In this document: one piece after another, positions 24,748 through 34,054 of the stretch | Layout: each line of letters opens with the position of its first letter | How positions within the stretch are numbered: the first letter of the stretch is position 1 | Assembly: GCA_016776505.1 (NCBI GenBank) | Contig: JADHTG010000018.1 | Span: 1-51,476 of the forward strand | Length of the DNA: 51,476 nt | Direction of reading: 5' to 3' | DNA from: Bacteroidota bacterium | GTDB taxonomy: Bacteria; Bacteroidota; Bacteroidia; CAILMK01; JAAYUY01 | The notes under the pieces: model-generated | What the model saw: only the letters and a program-made list of their open reading frames with translations | Told to the model about the DNA's origin: nothing | The model's database searches: none | Made by a program: the position numbers and the translations under genes

Positions 24748-24783
24748 TTGTATCTGCAAATTATTTTCAGGAGCTGAGCAGCT
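24748..24783. repeat. 36-bp direct repeat, copy B
   Basis: Partner of copy A (23686-23721). It covers the last five codons and stop of the MFS gene plus the bases just beyond. If the HsmA segment was inserted at the 3' end of the MFS gene, this copy would be the original site. Confidence 0.5.
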
Positions 24784-26170
24784 TCTTCTCCTTCCCTCGC
24801 ACCAGGGAAGCAAACACACCTATCACACACATGATGGCAAAAACCACGAATGCCAGTTTCATGGCGGACAGGAAATTGGGAAAATGATCCATATTTATTT
24901 TCATTTTCCCAATGTAAATATTCATGATGAGCATAGCAATTCCCATGGAGAACATTTGGCCGGTCAGACGCATGGTACTCAGGGTGGCAGAAGCAAGTCC
25001 AAGGAAGCGTTTTTCCACCGAACTCATGACCGCATTGGTATTTGGAGAAGAAAAAAGAGCAAATCCAAATCCCAGCAGGATTAAGGAAAACAGGATGCTG
25101 CCAATAGAGGTGTTTTCATTGAAAAAAGCCAGGATTGTTAATCCGATCACCGTAATGGCCATACCTGCTGAAGCCAGTAATCGTGCTTCCAGTTTATCGG
25201 ATAATCGTCCTGCCAAAGGACTGAAAAGTGCCATCATTACAGGCTGTGCGACCAGGATGAGTCCTGCCTGCTGGGGTTCCATTCCCTTCACATACTGCAG
25301 GTATAAACTCAATAAGAAAGCTACGGCAAAAGTAGCGCTGTAATTGATCAGAGCTGCCAGGTTGGAAAAGGCAAACACCCGGTTTTTTGTAAAATGGTGC
25401 AAGTCGAGTACGGGATATTTGAGTTTTGTTTGAAGGATGAAAAAGATGACAAAAAACAGCATTCCGATGGCTATGTAGATGGCACCCTGCAAAGATGGCA
25501 AAACAGATAATCCATAAATAACACCTAAAATAGAAACTGCATAAACAAAAGAGCCTATCCAGTCGAATTTTTCTCCCCTGGCCTCGGCCCATTCTCCTTT
25601 TAGTTTTCCCAATACCAATCCTATGACAACGAGTCCCAGTGGAATATTAAACAGGAATATACTTCGCCAACCCAAATAATGAGTCATAAAACCACCTAAA
25701 AAAGGACCAGCCGATAAGGCGATATATACGGAGGCAACCACCAAACCCAAAGCTTTGCCCCTTTTTTCTGCCGGATAAACAGAAACCAGGATGGCTGTGG
25801 CTGTGCTGAACATCATAGCACCTCCAAATCCCTGGATCACACGATATACAATCAATTGAGTGCCGTTGGATGCAAGCCCGCAAAACAATGAAGCAGTTGT
25901 ATAAATGATAATTCCAAGCAGGTAAATCCGCTTCCTGCCATGAATATCTGCCATACGGCCAATTGGCACCAATACAATGGCTGCTGCCAAAAGATATGAT
26001 GTAGCCACCCATCCTAAAGCGATCGCGTTCATATTGAATTCCTTGCTTATTTCAGGTAATGCTACATTAATGGCCGAACCCATAAAAGGGGTCAGGAATG
26101 ACCCTAAAATCGACACCCAAAGAGCTACTCTCGCCAATTGAGTAGGTATGGATTCATTGCTTTCGGACAT
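24767..26170 (-). CDS. MFS drug/metabolite exporter, DHA2 (EmrB/QacA) type
   Basis: 467 residues with the ATG at 26170, and some 12-14 membrane helices. Motif A 'GRMADIHGRKR' follows helix two; 'RVIQGFGGAMMFSTATAIL' and 'ALSAGPFLGGFMTHYLGWR' (motif C) are typical of proton-driven drug:H+ antiporters of the DHA2 group. The frame is open 55 codons further upstream, but that part is not family-like and a -7 box lies inside it, so 26170 is preferred. No membrane-fusion partner is encoded next to it. The substrate cannot be inferred. Confidence 0.85.
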   Translation of the reverse strand: MSESNESIPTQLARVALWVSILGSFLTPFMGSAINVALPEISKEFNMNAIALGWVATSYLLAAAIVLVPIGRMADIHGRKRIYLLGIIIYTTASLFCGLASNGTQLIVYRVIQGFGGAMMFSTATAILVSVYPAEKRGKALGLVVASVYIALSAGPFLGGFMTHYLGWRSIFLFNIPLGLVVIGLVLGKLKGEWAEARGEKFDWIGSFVYAVSILGVIYGLSVLPSLQGAIYIAIGMLFFVIFFILQTKLKYPVLDLHHFTKNRVFAFSNLAALINYSATFAVAFLLSLYLQYVKGMEPQQAGLILVAQPVMMALFSPLAGRLSDKLEARLLASAGMAITVIGLTILAFFNENTSIGSILFSLILLGFGFALFSSPNTNAVMSSVEKRFLGLASATLSTMRLTGQMFSMGIAMLIMNIYIGKMKINMDHFPNFLSAMKLAFVVFAIMCVIGVFASLVRGKEKKLLSS

Positions 26171-26186
26171 GGAATTAAATTTTGAG

Positions 26187-26194
26187 CAAATGTA
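26187..26194 (-). promoter_or_regulatory. -7 box TACATTTG for the MFS gene
   Basis: Minus-strand TACATTTG matches TAnnTTTG, 17 bp before the ATG at 26170. No -33 match was found. Confidence 0.35.
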
Positions 26195-26426
26195 ATTATT
26201 TTGATAAACTTTAGTAAAAAAGAGTTGATTCCCGGGATTTGACATAGGTAATAGTCGAATCCTGTTAATTTGGCATTGCCGGATAAGGTGTATATGGTAT
26301 AAAGGTAGAAGAGTAGAACTGAACCCTATTCTCATATACCCTTTTAACCTTTACACTCTCCCCACATTTTAATCCAAACCATCCATCCGGAATTAATTAT
26401 CTTCGCAATTCTCAAAAATATATATC

Positions 26427-26993
26427 ATGCTTTTCTGGCAAATGATAGTCGCTTATTTTGCAGTATTTATGGCTGTATTCCTGGAAGGGGAAACGGCCCT
26501 TATCACTTCTTCCTTTGCTGCCAGAATGGGCTACCTGGATGTGTATATGGTCGGACTTTTTGCCTTTTTAGCCACAATTACTTATGATTGGCTTTGGTTT
26601 TTTATCGGCAGATCCAAAGGAAAAAACGTATTATTCAAAAAAGAAAAGCTAATTAAAACAGCCGAAAAGATTGACATGCTGCTGGAGAAATATCCCTACC
26701 TCATTTTGTTGGGCTACCGTTACATTTATGGATTCCGATCAGTTATTCCCATGATCATTGGCATGAGCAACATTAAGAGCAAAAAGTTTTTTGCTTTTAG
26801 CGCGTTTACCACTGCTGTATGGACATTGATTTTTACTTCACTTGGCTTTTTATTTGGTTCTATACTCGAACCCAGGTTAAACATGATTAAAAGTCACCCT
26901 TTGCAATTTATCCTGATTCTGATTTGCCTTGGTTTGATAGGTGGTTTTTTCCTCCGCAGGTATTCGAAGAGGAAGTTGAAAAACATCGAGTGA
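26427..26993 (+). CDS. DedA family membrane protein
   Basis: 188 residues. 'FLEGETALITSSFAARMGYL' and 'YIYGFRSVIPMIIGMSNI' are the two halves of the DedA/SNARE-associated core, with re-entrant loops and the conserved E...G and R...P positions. Members act in lipid (undecaprenyl phosphate or phospholipid) flipping and in membrane homeostasis. Helices at about 5-25, 40-60, 120-145 and 155-175. TATCTTCGC at about 26407-26415 resembles a -7 box with one mismatch. Confidence 0.83.
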   Translation: MLFWQMIVAYFAVFMAVFLEGETALITSSFAARMGYLDVYMVGLFAFLATITYDWLWFFIGRSKGKNVLFKKEKLIKTAEKIDMLLEKYPYLILLGYRYIYGFRSVIPMIIGMSNIKSKKFFAFSAFTTAVWTLIFTSLGFLFGSILEPRLNMIKSHPLQFILILICLGLIGGFFLRRYSKRKLKNIE

Positions 26994-27169
26994 AACACTC
27001 ACCCAACTCACTGATTTACCATTCATAAGACTCAAAGGAGGACATTACCATTCTTCAGCAAACGCGTTACAAACGCGCTTGAACACTTGAAAAACATGAC
27101 CTCATTCCGGAATCCCGAACCCTTTCAGGATATCCGGAATCTCAAAATTAATAATCTGAATAAAATCGA

Positions 27170-28612
27170 TTATTTCAAGTCCCTGGCCATCGTAATCAAT
27201 GCTGCACTGCTTTGCCTGTAATTGTTTGGATCAAAGGTTCGTGCATGATTCACCCAATCCAATACTTTATCATAATCGCTAACACCTTTGTACTCTGAAT
27301 CACGTAATAATAATCCAAAAGAGGTAATGGCAGCTGCGAAACGGAAATTTTCTGAAGTGGAATTAAAGGTTGTCAGATCATCGGTCGCCTGCTTCACAAT
27401 TAGTTCACTCACATCAGCAGCGGGTTTTTTATATCGAAAATTAATTGCAATAGGATGCGATCCCCTTAAATAGTTGACATTCGCAGATTTTATTTCATAA
27501 ATAGCCGTAATGGTCTGTCCAGCCCCAATTTCACCTGCATCTTTGTCGTCGTTTGTAAAATCACTATCATTCAATACCCTGTTTTCATATCCTATCAGGC
27601 GATACAGTTCAACTACTGTGGGGTCGAAATCAATTTGAATTTTCACATCTTTTGCCACCGTAAAAAACTTACCGAATTCATCAATGAATACTTTTCTGGC
27701 CTGTATTTCACTGTCCATATATTCATAAGTACCATTGCCATTATTGGCCAGTTGTTCCATCATGCCTTCATTCAGGTTCCCGCTTCCTACCCCAATCACC
27801 GTCAGGAAAATACCTGATTCACGTTTCTTCTCAATGAGTTTGATCAGTTCGTCCTGATCTGATATTCCCACATTAAAATCACCGTCAGTTGCTAAAATAA
27901 TGCGGTTGTTTCCTCCGTCAATAAAGTGATCCATTGCAATATCATAGGCTTTATTAATGCCACCTGCGCCCGCCGTACTTCCGCCGGATCCAAGTTTGTC
28001 AATGCCTTTTTTTATCTTTGATTTATCACTGGTAGAATGAAGTGCCACACCAGGGCTACTTGCATAGGTCACAATAGCCATCCTGTCCTTATCGCGCATT
28101 TCATCCACCAAAAAATGCATGCCTTTTTTTACTAATGGGAGTTTATCATCACTGCTCATCGAGCCTGATATATCGACCAGGAAAACAAAATTGGAAGCCG
28201 GATAGTCCTCTTTTAAAATGGTTTTTCCCTTGATCCCTATTTGGATTAATTTATGTTCAGTATTCCATGGACATTCTCCTACTTCTGTGCTAATGGCAAT
28301 GGGATGTTGATCTACAGGATCAGCAAAGTCATATTGAAAATAATTGATCATTTCTTCTATTCTGATTGCATCCACAGGTGGCTTCTCACCATTCTTCAAA
28401 AATCTCCGGATGTTGCTGTAAGAGCCTCCATCTGCATCTATTGAAAAGGTAGAAACAGGTTCATCAATGACCTTCACAAAAGGATTTTCACTAAAGGAAT
28501 TATAGCTCTCACCGGAGGTAAAACCAAAATTTTCAAAACGTCCAAAGTCTTTATTGCAGGAGACAAACTGAGCTAATATCAATACAATTATAAAAGGGAT
28601 TATTTTCTTCAT
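27170..28612 (-). CDS. VWA-domain lipoprotein, YfbK type
   Basis: 480 residues. A lipobox with Cys19 anchors it to a membrane. An N-terminal vWF-associated domain (about 40-105) is followed by a von Willebrand A domain (about 140-310) with an intact metal site 'DISGSMS' (147-153) and 'TDGDFNVG', and by a C-terminal DUF3520-type domain (about 320-478). It probably binds a protein or polymer ligand through Mg2+ at the cell surface or periplasm; the exact role is unknown. The ATG (28610-28612) lies within one arm of an 11-bp inverted repeat. Confidence 0.83.
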   Translation of the reverse strand: MKKIIPFIIVLILAQFVSCNKDFGRFENFGFTSGESYNSFSENPFVKVIDEPVSTFSIDADGGSYSNIRRFLKNGEKPPVDAIRIEEMINYFQYDFADPVDQHPIAISTEVGECPWNTEHKLIQIGIKGKTILKEDYPASNFVFLVDISGSMSSDDKLPLVKKGMHFLVDEMRDKDRMAIVTYASSPGVALHSTSDKSKIKKGIDKLGSGGSTAGAGGINKAYDIAMDHFIDGGNNRIILATDGDFNVGISDQDELIKLIEKKRESGIFLTVIGVGSGNLNEGMMEQLANNGNGTYEYMDSEIQARKVFIDEFGKFFTVAKDVKIQIDFDPTVVELYRLIGYENRVLNDSDFTNDDKDAGEIGAGQTITAIYEIKSANVNYLRGSHPIAINFRYKKPAADVSELIVKQATDDLTTFNSTSENFRFAAAITSFGLLLRDSEYKGVSDYDKVLDWVNHARTFDPNNYRQSSAALITMARDLK

Positions 28613-28655
28613 CTTCTTTAAATTTAAAGTTAAAATACTTCGTTAAGATGAAGAA
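28605..28655 (-). promoter_or_regulatory. 5' leader inverted repeat occluding the VWA start codon, with nested palindrome
   Basis: TTCTTCATCTT (28605-28615) and AAGATGAAGAA (28645-28655) are perfect 11-bp inverted copies. In the minus-strand mRNA the ATG of the VWA gene sits in the 3' arm, so pairing would hide it. Inside the loop edge, CTTTAAATTTAAAG (28616-28629) is a 14-bp palindrome that could bind a regulator. Confidence 0.45.
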
Positions 28656-28872
28656 GACCGATATAGGGTTGCGGTTCTTTCAGAAAAAAAATCAATAAAT
28701 AAAGTCTGTTTGATAAAAATCCAGAAATGCTATCATTTTACCCTTTGAAACTGAAAGGATTATGATATTTTCTGCTTTTATGATACAATTCTTTATATGG
28801 ATTGGCAGAGCAAGTAGTTAAAGATTTAAGAATTGTCAATCCGAAAAGATTAATCAATTTCTTATTTTAATA

Positions 28873-29538
28873 TTAAAATTTCCCGATTTTCATGCTGATA
28901 TGATAGCTCAATCCATTCAGTGCATCCGGTTCAGTTTCAATTAAATTCAAGTCTGTAATGTACCTGTATTTAGCACCTATCAAAATCCTGATATTGCGAA
29001 CAAAGTTCACCTCCAGGTCAATTCCGGGTTCCACAACATAAAAGGCATCTGCATCTTCCCGCCAATAGCCATAGGATGAGGATTCAGAATCCCAATTATT
29101 CAATTCATCCACATAAACTGCCCCTCCTACTCCCAATAATAAGGGAAAGCTAAGATGCAAGGGAAACTTAGGAAAAGCGGCTGGTTCAATGTAAATTCCA
29201 CCGTAGCCCATATAAAACTCGAGAGATCTTGGATCAGGGCCATCCCAACCTATATCACGCTGAACACCACTCAGCAAGCTGTATCCTCCCATACCGAATG
29301 AGAACCAATGGTTGATTATCCAACCACCTCTGGCTCCTGAAAATGCCACGTTTCGTCCGAAAACCTGATCGCTGTATCCAAATGAAAGTGCTCCAAATCC
29401 ACCATATTCATTCTCTTCATTTCCAAATACAGTTTGAATATTTCCCTGCCGGTCCTTTGTTTTTATTGAATCAATCGTTTGTGTGCGGCCCATAACAGTA
29501 GTAGCCAGCAAAATCGCAATCCACATTATTTTCTTCAT
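28873..29538 (-). CDS. Envelope protein, paralogue of 30093-30728
   Basis: 221 residues from the ATG at 29538, with signal peptide 'MKKIMWIAILLATTVMGRTQ'. The rest is Gly- and aromatic-rich with alternating hydrophobic strands ('GGFGALSFGYSDQVFG', 'LRIGAKYRY'-like end 'ISMKIGKF'), ending in Phe, as outer-membrane beta-barrels do. It shares 'SFPLL.G.GG' and 'VVEPGIDLE.N' with 30093-30728, so the two are duplicates. Last gene of the ECF-sigma operon, 10 bp after its neighbour. Confidence 0.6.
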   Translation of the reverse strand: MKKIMWIAILLATTVMGRTQTIDSIKTKDRQGNIQTVFGNEENEYGGFGALSFGYSDQVFGRNVAFSGARGGWIINHWFSFGMGGYSLLSGVQRDIGWDGPDPRSLEFYMGYGGIYIEPAAFPKFPLHLSFPLLLGVGGAVYVDELNNWDSESSSYGYWREDADAFYVVEPGIDLEVNFVRNIRILIGAKYRYITDLNLIETEPDALNGLSYHISMKIGKF

Positions 29539-29548
29539 AATCTGTTTT

Positions 29549-30070
29549 TTAAAATATGTATTTGAATGAGAAACCAATATCAAATAATCCCTTACTCAAA
29601 ATTCGGTAAGGACCAAATAAATTAATATAAGGTTTGTAATCGACGCTGGCAGAGAATGGTAGTATCAAAAATTTATATTCGAGGCCCACAATGCCATCAA
29701 ATCCAATTGCCGGAAAATGCCGGTTATCCAGCTCTTCATATTCATTGCCTTGATTATCGATCAGCAGCCTGGCAAACGATTCCCTGTAATATCCCACGTG
29801 ACAACCAAAACCATAGTAATACCTGAATCTTTCTCTTAACAAGGCAGAAGCAGGTTCGTGGAATTCAAACAGGGTGGTGATCAGGTTGCCTTTTTCTTTG
29901 TTACTGACGATCAACTCATAAGCAGTTTCATTGGATTGATACCATTTGAAATTGATCCCTGACGTTATACCGCCCCTTAATCCGATTGCATGATCCTGGG
30001 CTTTGACAATAGATGCAAAACTGATAAATACAAGGAAGCAGGCAGCAATTCTAAGTTTTAATCCTCTCAT
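29549..30070 (-). CDS. Small outer-membrane beta-barrel protein
   Basis: 173 residues. Signal peptide ends at 'SIVKAQ' (about 25). Then alternating strands: 'AIGLRGGITSGINFKWY', 'YYGFGCHVGYY', 'GIVGLEYKFL', 'FSASVDYKPY' and the terminal 'LFDIGFSFKYIF', which ends in Phe. This is the layout of small outer-membrane barrels in Bacteroidota (PorT/OmpA-barrel-like). Not paralogous at first sight to its two neighbours. Confidence 0.62.
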   Translation of the reverse strand: MRGLKLRIAACFLVFISFASIVKAQDHAIGLRGGITSGINFKWYQSNETAYELIVSNKEKGNLITTLFEFHEPASALLRERFRYYYGFGCHVGYYRESFARLLIDNQGNEYEELDNRHFPAIGFDGIVGLEYKFLILPFSASVDYKPYINLFGPYRILSKGLFDIGFSFKYIF

Positions 30071-30092
30071 TTAAAAAGTTTAATGTTTTCAA

Positions 30093-30728
30093 TTAAAAGT
30101 ATCCAAATTTAAATGAGAAATTCATCGAAAGTCCGGACATCTCTCCATCTGTCAGGCTAAGCAGATTGCTTCCGTATACGTAACGATAACTCATTCCTAC
30201 ACCAAACCTGATCCATTTCAACAGATTTAATTCCAGATCGATTCCTGGTTCAACAACAAAAAAAGATGATCTTTCAAGCAGTCTTCCAATGGTGTAATCC
30301 AGGAAATAACCATTTTCCGATTCATGAATTCTCACGCCTCCTGCTCCAACCAGGAGAGGAAAAGAAGCATGAACAGGTTTTTCCGGCCATATAATATATT
30401 CTATCAATAAGCCTCCATAACCACATTGAAAATGGGCAAAAGAATCCCTTGTTTCATGAGATGAAATGTCAAAGCTTGAATGGGTTGATAAACCAAAGCC
30501 ACCTCCACCAACTACCAGTTGATGGTTGATAATCCAGCCCCCTTTACCCCCTGTCATTAGTCCGGCATTTTTAGTAAATGAGGTGACTTTCATATCATAT
30601 GAACCATAGAATCCTCCGGCTATTTCTCCACCAAAAAGTGTTTTTATTTCATCATTCTTCGTCACATTGTCCTGGGCAATCAGGGAAATGGAACAGCTCA
30701 TAAAGACCATGATCAATAATTTTTTCAT
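30093..30728 (-). CDS. Envelope protein, paralogue of 28873-29538
   Basis: 211 residues with signal peptide 'MKKLLIMVFMSCSISLIAQ'. Gly-rich strands such as 'GEIAGGFYGSYDMKV', 'GGKGGWIINHQLVVGGGGFG', 'SFPLLVGAGG' and 'FFVVEPGIDLELNLLKWIR' recur in 28873-29538, so a duplication is clear. Ends 'MNFSFKFGYF', a beta-barrel-type C-terminus. Starts 5 bp after the end of the GIN gene 30734-31516. Confidence 0.6.
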   Translation of the reverse strand: MKKLLIMVFMSCSISLIAQDNVTKNDEIKTLFGGEIAGGFYGSYDMKVTSFTKNAGLMTGGKGGWIINHQLVVGGGGFGLSTHSSFDISSHETRDSFAHFQCGYGGLLIEYIIWPEKPVHASFPLLVGAGGVRIHESENGYFLDYTIGRLLERSSFFVVEPGIDLELNLLKWIRFGVGMSYRYVYGSNLLSLTDGEMSGLSMNFSFKFGYF

Positions 30729-30733
30729 TTGTT

Positions 30734-31516
30734 TTAATTTTCTTGTTTTAACCTGTTGATTTTTCCTGATCCGACAGATGTCATCTCGATTTCGGGATCT
30801 CCCTGGTACATTAATTTGCCTGCTCCAATGATTTCAGCATCGATTAGTTGGCTGGCATGCACATAAATATGACCATTCCCATAAATTTTTGTCTGACATT
30901 CATTTTGAAGCAATTCCATTGCTTTTATTTTCCCGGAACCACTGATGGATAATTCTGATGAATTTGCATTTCCACTGAGTAGAATTTCACCCGATCCTCT
31001 TATGCTGGCTGAGATTGATTTGGCATTTACATCCAAAACTATTTTCCCTGAACCAAAATTTTGCATCTCGAGAAAAGAGCTGAAAATCTCTTCAAAATGA
31101 ATATTTCCAGATCCATATAACTCTATTTCAAGATGATCTGATTTGAGCCCGATGGACTTCACATATCCGTTGCCATATACGCGAATTCGATTCAGTTCAG
31201 GCATTTTAATGTAAAGCTTCACATTTTTTGGCGAACATCTTCTATAGTCCAAAGTTGAAATAGTGAGCACATGACCGCTTACCAGTGTACGAACGGACTG
31301 AATGCTTTCCTGATCCCCTTCAAGGCTTATTTCAAATATTGGATTCTGAATGATGTACACCTCAAACGGCCCATTGACATGAATCTCAGAAAAATCTTTA
31401 ATATCTCTCCATTCTTTCACCGGATCCCCAGTCCGGGCAGATGCAAGCGTCCATAAAGAGATCAAAAAGGACAGGATTAACAGGGATTTTTGTGCCTGAC
31501 TATTCATCTTTTCCAC
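30734..31516 (-). CDS. Head GIN domain (DUF2807) secreted protein 1
   Basis: 260 residues. A signal peptide ends near 'TLASARTGD'. The mature part is a DUF2807 'head GIN' beta-solenoid: after a lead-in ('FSEIHVNGPFEVYIIQ') it has short motifs spaced about 20 residues apart, GNGYV, GSGNI, GSGKI, GSGEI, GSGKI, GNGHI, GAGKL and GSGKI, each marking a turn of the coil. The family is described as a putative autotransporter adhesin head, but in Bacteroidota it is mostly a free secreted protein of unknown role. Next to a second GIN gene. Confidence 0.78.
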   Translation of the reverse strand: MEKMNSQAQKSLLILSFLISLWTLASARTGDPVKEWRDIKDFSEIHVNGPFEVYIIQNPIFEISLEGDQESIQSVRTLVSGHVLTISTLDYRRCSPKNVKLYIKMPELNRIRVYGNGYVKSIGLKSDHLEIELYGSGNIHFEEIFSSFLEMQNFGSGKIVLDVNAKSISASIRGSGEILLSGNANSSELSISGSGKIKAMELLQNECQTKIYGNGHIYVHASQLIDAEIIGAGKLMYQGDPEIEMTSVGSGKINRLKQEN

Positions 31517-31525
31517 TATTGTAAA

Positions 31526-32317
31526 TTATAACTCAATGATATTTCCGGATCCTGTAATGGTAGAATAAACGGTAGGAGAGCCAGTGTAGTAAACATTTCC
31601 TGATCCAGTGATGGTTACATTCAGCGTGTTGGATACATCTACCCAGGAAGAACCACTACCTGTGATATTAACAACACACACTTCCTGGTCCAAATCAATG
31701 GATTTTAGATCCCCACTTCCGGTAATCCTGTTTTCAGAATCATGAATTTCACCATACAACTTCATTAAACCACTTCCTGAAATCTTCGTTTCAAGATAAT
31801 CCGCTTCCATATACACATCCATATCTCCGGATCCTGATATGATTAATTCCAGATCGGTACTGAACACATCTGCACGAATGAATCCCGAACCACTGATACT
31901 GGCTTTGAATTTATAGCTGGATACACTATCACAAACCATACTTCCTGAACCAGCCAATACAAATTTGCTGATGGTTGGAGTGTGAACGGTTATGGTCACC
32001 GGACGAGTTGGATTCAAACACCTGTTATCCTTGTTTTTGATGATGAGCGCCCCATTGCTTACACCGGTTAAAATATACGGAATCAGGTTCGTTTCAGCTT
32101 CAATAATCACTTTGTAGACACTATCCTGTATAACGATTACATCAAAATCCCCGTAATGCCTGATGACATCAAATTCTGTCAACGAACGCTCTTTTTCATC
32201 TAAATTACCATCCCCCCTGATACAATCTATGAAATCCATATAACACGAATTGAGCGAACTCATGATCACTATAAAAAATACCAGCCTGTATACTGTTTTA
32301 ATTACTTTCGCCATCAT
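31526..32317 (-). CDS. Head GIN domain (DUF2807) lipoprotein 2
   Basis: 263 residues. Lipobox 'SLNSC' with Cys25, so lipid-anchored, unlike the sister protein. DUF2807 solenoid with very regular G-S-G steps (GSGSM, GSGFI, GSGDM, GSGLM, GSGDL, GSGSS, GSGNV, GSGNI), the last at the extreme C-terminus. The lead-in 'FDVIRHYGDFDVIVIQDSVY' parallels 'FSEIHVNGPFEVYIIQNPIF' of 30734-31516, so the genes are duplicates. Separated by 9 bp. Confidence 0.78.
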   Translation of the reverse strand: MMAKVIKTVYRLVFFIVIMSSLNSCYMDFIDCIRGDGNLDEKERSLTEFDVIRHYGDFDVIVIQDSVYKVIIEAETNLIPYILTGVSNGALIIKNKDNRCLNPTRPVTITVHTPTISKFVLAGSGSMVCDSVSSYKFKASISGSGFIRADVFSTDLELIISGSGDMDVYMEADYLETKISGSGLMKLYGEIHDSENRITGSGDLKSIDLDQEVCVVNITGSGSSWVDVSNTLNVTITGSGNVYYTGSPTVYSTITGSGNIIEL

Positions 32318-32387
32318 TTTATTTTTTTGATTTTTAAATTCAACCTTAAGGACAAGTGTTTTTTACTTAGGTTGCATCCGGCTTGAA

Positions 32388-33479
32388 TTATTCCTGAAAA
32401 ACTTTAACTGATCCTTTTTCCGATAGAATGATAACATTTGATTTTGTGTTCTGGCCAAGAGTCCCTTTGTAGTTGTATTTCCTCTTATCCCTGTCGATCT
32501 CCTTTTTAGTCAATGACAGTTTTTCCTTTGGATAACTAAAACTCACGTCTGTTGAAGTCAGTAAAAAGTCGTATGCCGAACCTCGCTCAAAAATCAAAGT
32601 GATATCTGTATAACCAGAACTGATATTCACGCTGGAAAACAATCTGGATATTTTGATTATGCTGAAAGAACCATATTTAAGACTCAATTTCAATTCATTA
32701 TCGAATTTCATTATATTGATTTTTGAGAAATTACTACTTCCATTCAGGCTATTCAGCTGTCCTATTTTGTACTCATCCCTGCGAGAATCAATAGATAATG
32801 CATCCACATTTGAGATGTCGATGCTGGACGCTTTACTTTTAATGTCCAGCTCGTCGGCCGCCGACAGGGCCAGGTCAGCGTAATTCAGTTTGACTTCTCC
32901 CTCTTTCATAAATTCAATAAAAGCATGACCGAATTTTATGTCAATGATTGAATGTGAATTTAGTTTTCCGGCTCTTAAATCACCATGAGACAGTTCAATT
33001 TGAATATCTGGATCGATATTCCCCATAAATACATCTCCAAAACTGTTTTGTATTTTCAATTTATTTGTTGCTGGCAAATAAACTGTAAAGTCAATATCCA
33101 CTTCGGCACCTATGGTAAAAATAGCATTCGTCAGGTTTGTTATTTCAGACATTAGATCTTTGGCTTCGTTGCCAATAAGTGTTTTAGCCCTGATGTAGTT
33201 CTCTCCACTCTGAAAACTAAAATTCAACAGGGCTTCCAACTTGTCAATTTTCTCTTTTGACTTTGCCCTGGTTTCGAGCTTGATGATATATTTAACTGAA
33301 TCTTTTTGCCAGTGTATGATCTCAACCTGCCCATATTTATTGTAAACCTCCACCCGGGTTTCAGGCTTTATTTTATATGTTCTTACAAACCTTTTATTTC
33401 GTTTTATCTGCTGAACAGCTATGGTTTGAAAACCAAATAAAACAAAAATCAGCAACAGACTTATATATTTTAGTCGCAT
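32388..33479 (-). CDS. Secreted DUF4097-like beta-solenoid protein
   Basis: 363 residues. Signal peptide to about 22. 'VEVYNKYGQVEIIHWQKD' followed by strand after strand of 'I.NSFGDVFMGNID', 'IELSHGDLRAGKLN', 'VKLNYADLALSAADEL' and 'LSLKYGSFSIIKI' gives the repeated beta-strand pattern of DUF4097, another solenoid fold often next to sigma/anti-sigma genes. No catalytic motif. Begins 3 bp after the anti-sigma-like gene. Confidence 0.65.
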   Translation of the reverse strand: MRLKYISLLLIFVLFGFQTIAVQQIKRNKRFVRTYKIKPETRVEVYNKYGQVEIIHWQKDSVKYIIKLETRAKSKEKIDKLEALLNFSFQSGENYIRAKTLIGNEAKDLMSEITNLTNAIFTIGAEVDIDFTVYLPATNKLKIQNSFGDVFMGNIDPDIQIELSHGDLRAGKLNSHSIIDIKFGHAFIEFMKEGEVKLNYADLALSAADELDIKSKASSIDISNVDALSIDSRRDEYKIGQLNSLNGSSNFSKINIMKFDNELKLSLKYGSFSIIKISRLFSSVNISSGYTDITLIFERGSAYDFLLTSTDVSFSYPKEKLSLTKKEIDRDKRKYNYKGTLGQNTKSNVIILSEKGSVKVFQE

Positions 33480-33481
33480 AA

Positions 33482-34054
33482 TTATATTTCTTTTAAATCT
33501 GATGAATTATCATTACTCCAGCCTTCCAGCTGCTTCAATACTTCTTCCAAAATCTTTAATTTCAACCTGTAGACTTCTATCATGGATTCTATCACTTCCT
33601 GTTTATAAATATCACTGCCTAACTCATCAACCAGTTCGATATAGGCTGCATCCAATTCTTTGAAGTCAGACAATACATCATCCCGAATGTCTTTGAAATC
33701 GGTGCTGTAGGATTCCAGTTTTTTCATTTTCAGATTCAGTTGATTGGTATAATAGACCTCCGCTTCCATTAACTCCACGATTTCTGGATCCATCATCCTT
33801 TCATTTTCATTACCAGCAATTGGCTTTTCCTGCTTATTTTTTGTAATCCGATCGTAGGCTATAATTGATAGGGTTGCAATCAGAAGAACAGCCGCTATAC
33901 GCAATAGATAAAAGCGAAAGCTATTAATCGTTGACGATCCTGCCTGTTTTATTTCCCTTTTCTGCTTTATTTTTTCCCATATATCCGGACTGGGTTCATG
34001 CATGTCGAATTCCTCCCTATGATCAGAAATGAATCGTTCAAGTTTATCTTTCAT
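33482..34054 (-). CDS. Membrane anti-sigma-like protein with periplasmic coiled coil
   Basis: 190 residues with the ATG at 34054. The cytoplasmic N-terminus has 'HEPSPDIWEKIKQK', a motif I associate with anti-sigma proteins of this type; it lacks a zinc finger. One membrane helix ('LLRIAAVLLIATLSIIAYD', about 45-64), then a periplasmic helix-rich part with heptad-like Leu/Ile spacing (about 85-185). It overlaps the sigma gene by 11 bp, so probable partner and regulator. An in-frame ATG at 34078 would only deepen the overlap. Confidence 0.7.
   Translation of the reverse strand: MKDKLERFISDHREEFDMHEPSPDIWEKIKQKREIKQAGSSTINSFRFYLLRIAAVLLIATLSIIAYDRITKNKQEKPIAGNENERMMDPEIVELMEAEVYYTNQLNLKMKKLESYSTDFKDIRDDVLSDFKELDAAYIELVDELGSDIYKQEVIESMIEVYRLKLKILEEVLKQLEGWSNDNSSDLKEI

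Noticed and set aside
27061..27140. Short inverted repeats (CGCGTT/AACGCG and ATTCCGGA/TCCGGAAT) between the DedA and VWA genes
   Set aside because: Short stems with no T-tract and no clear link to either gene end; kept as a note only.
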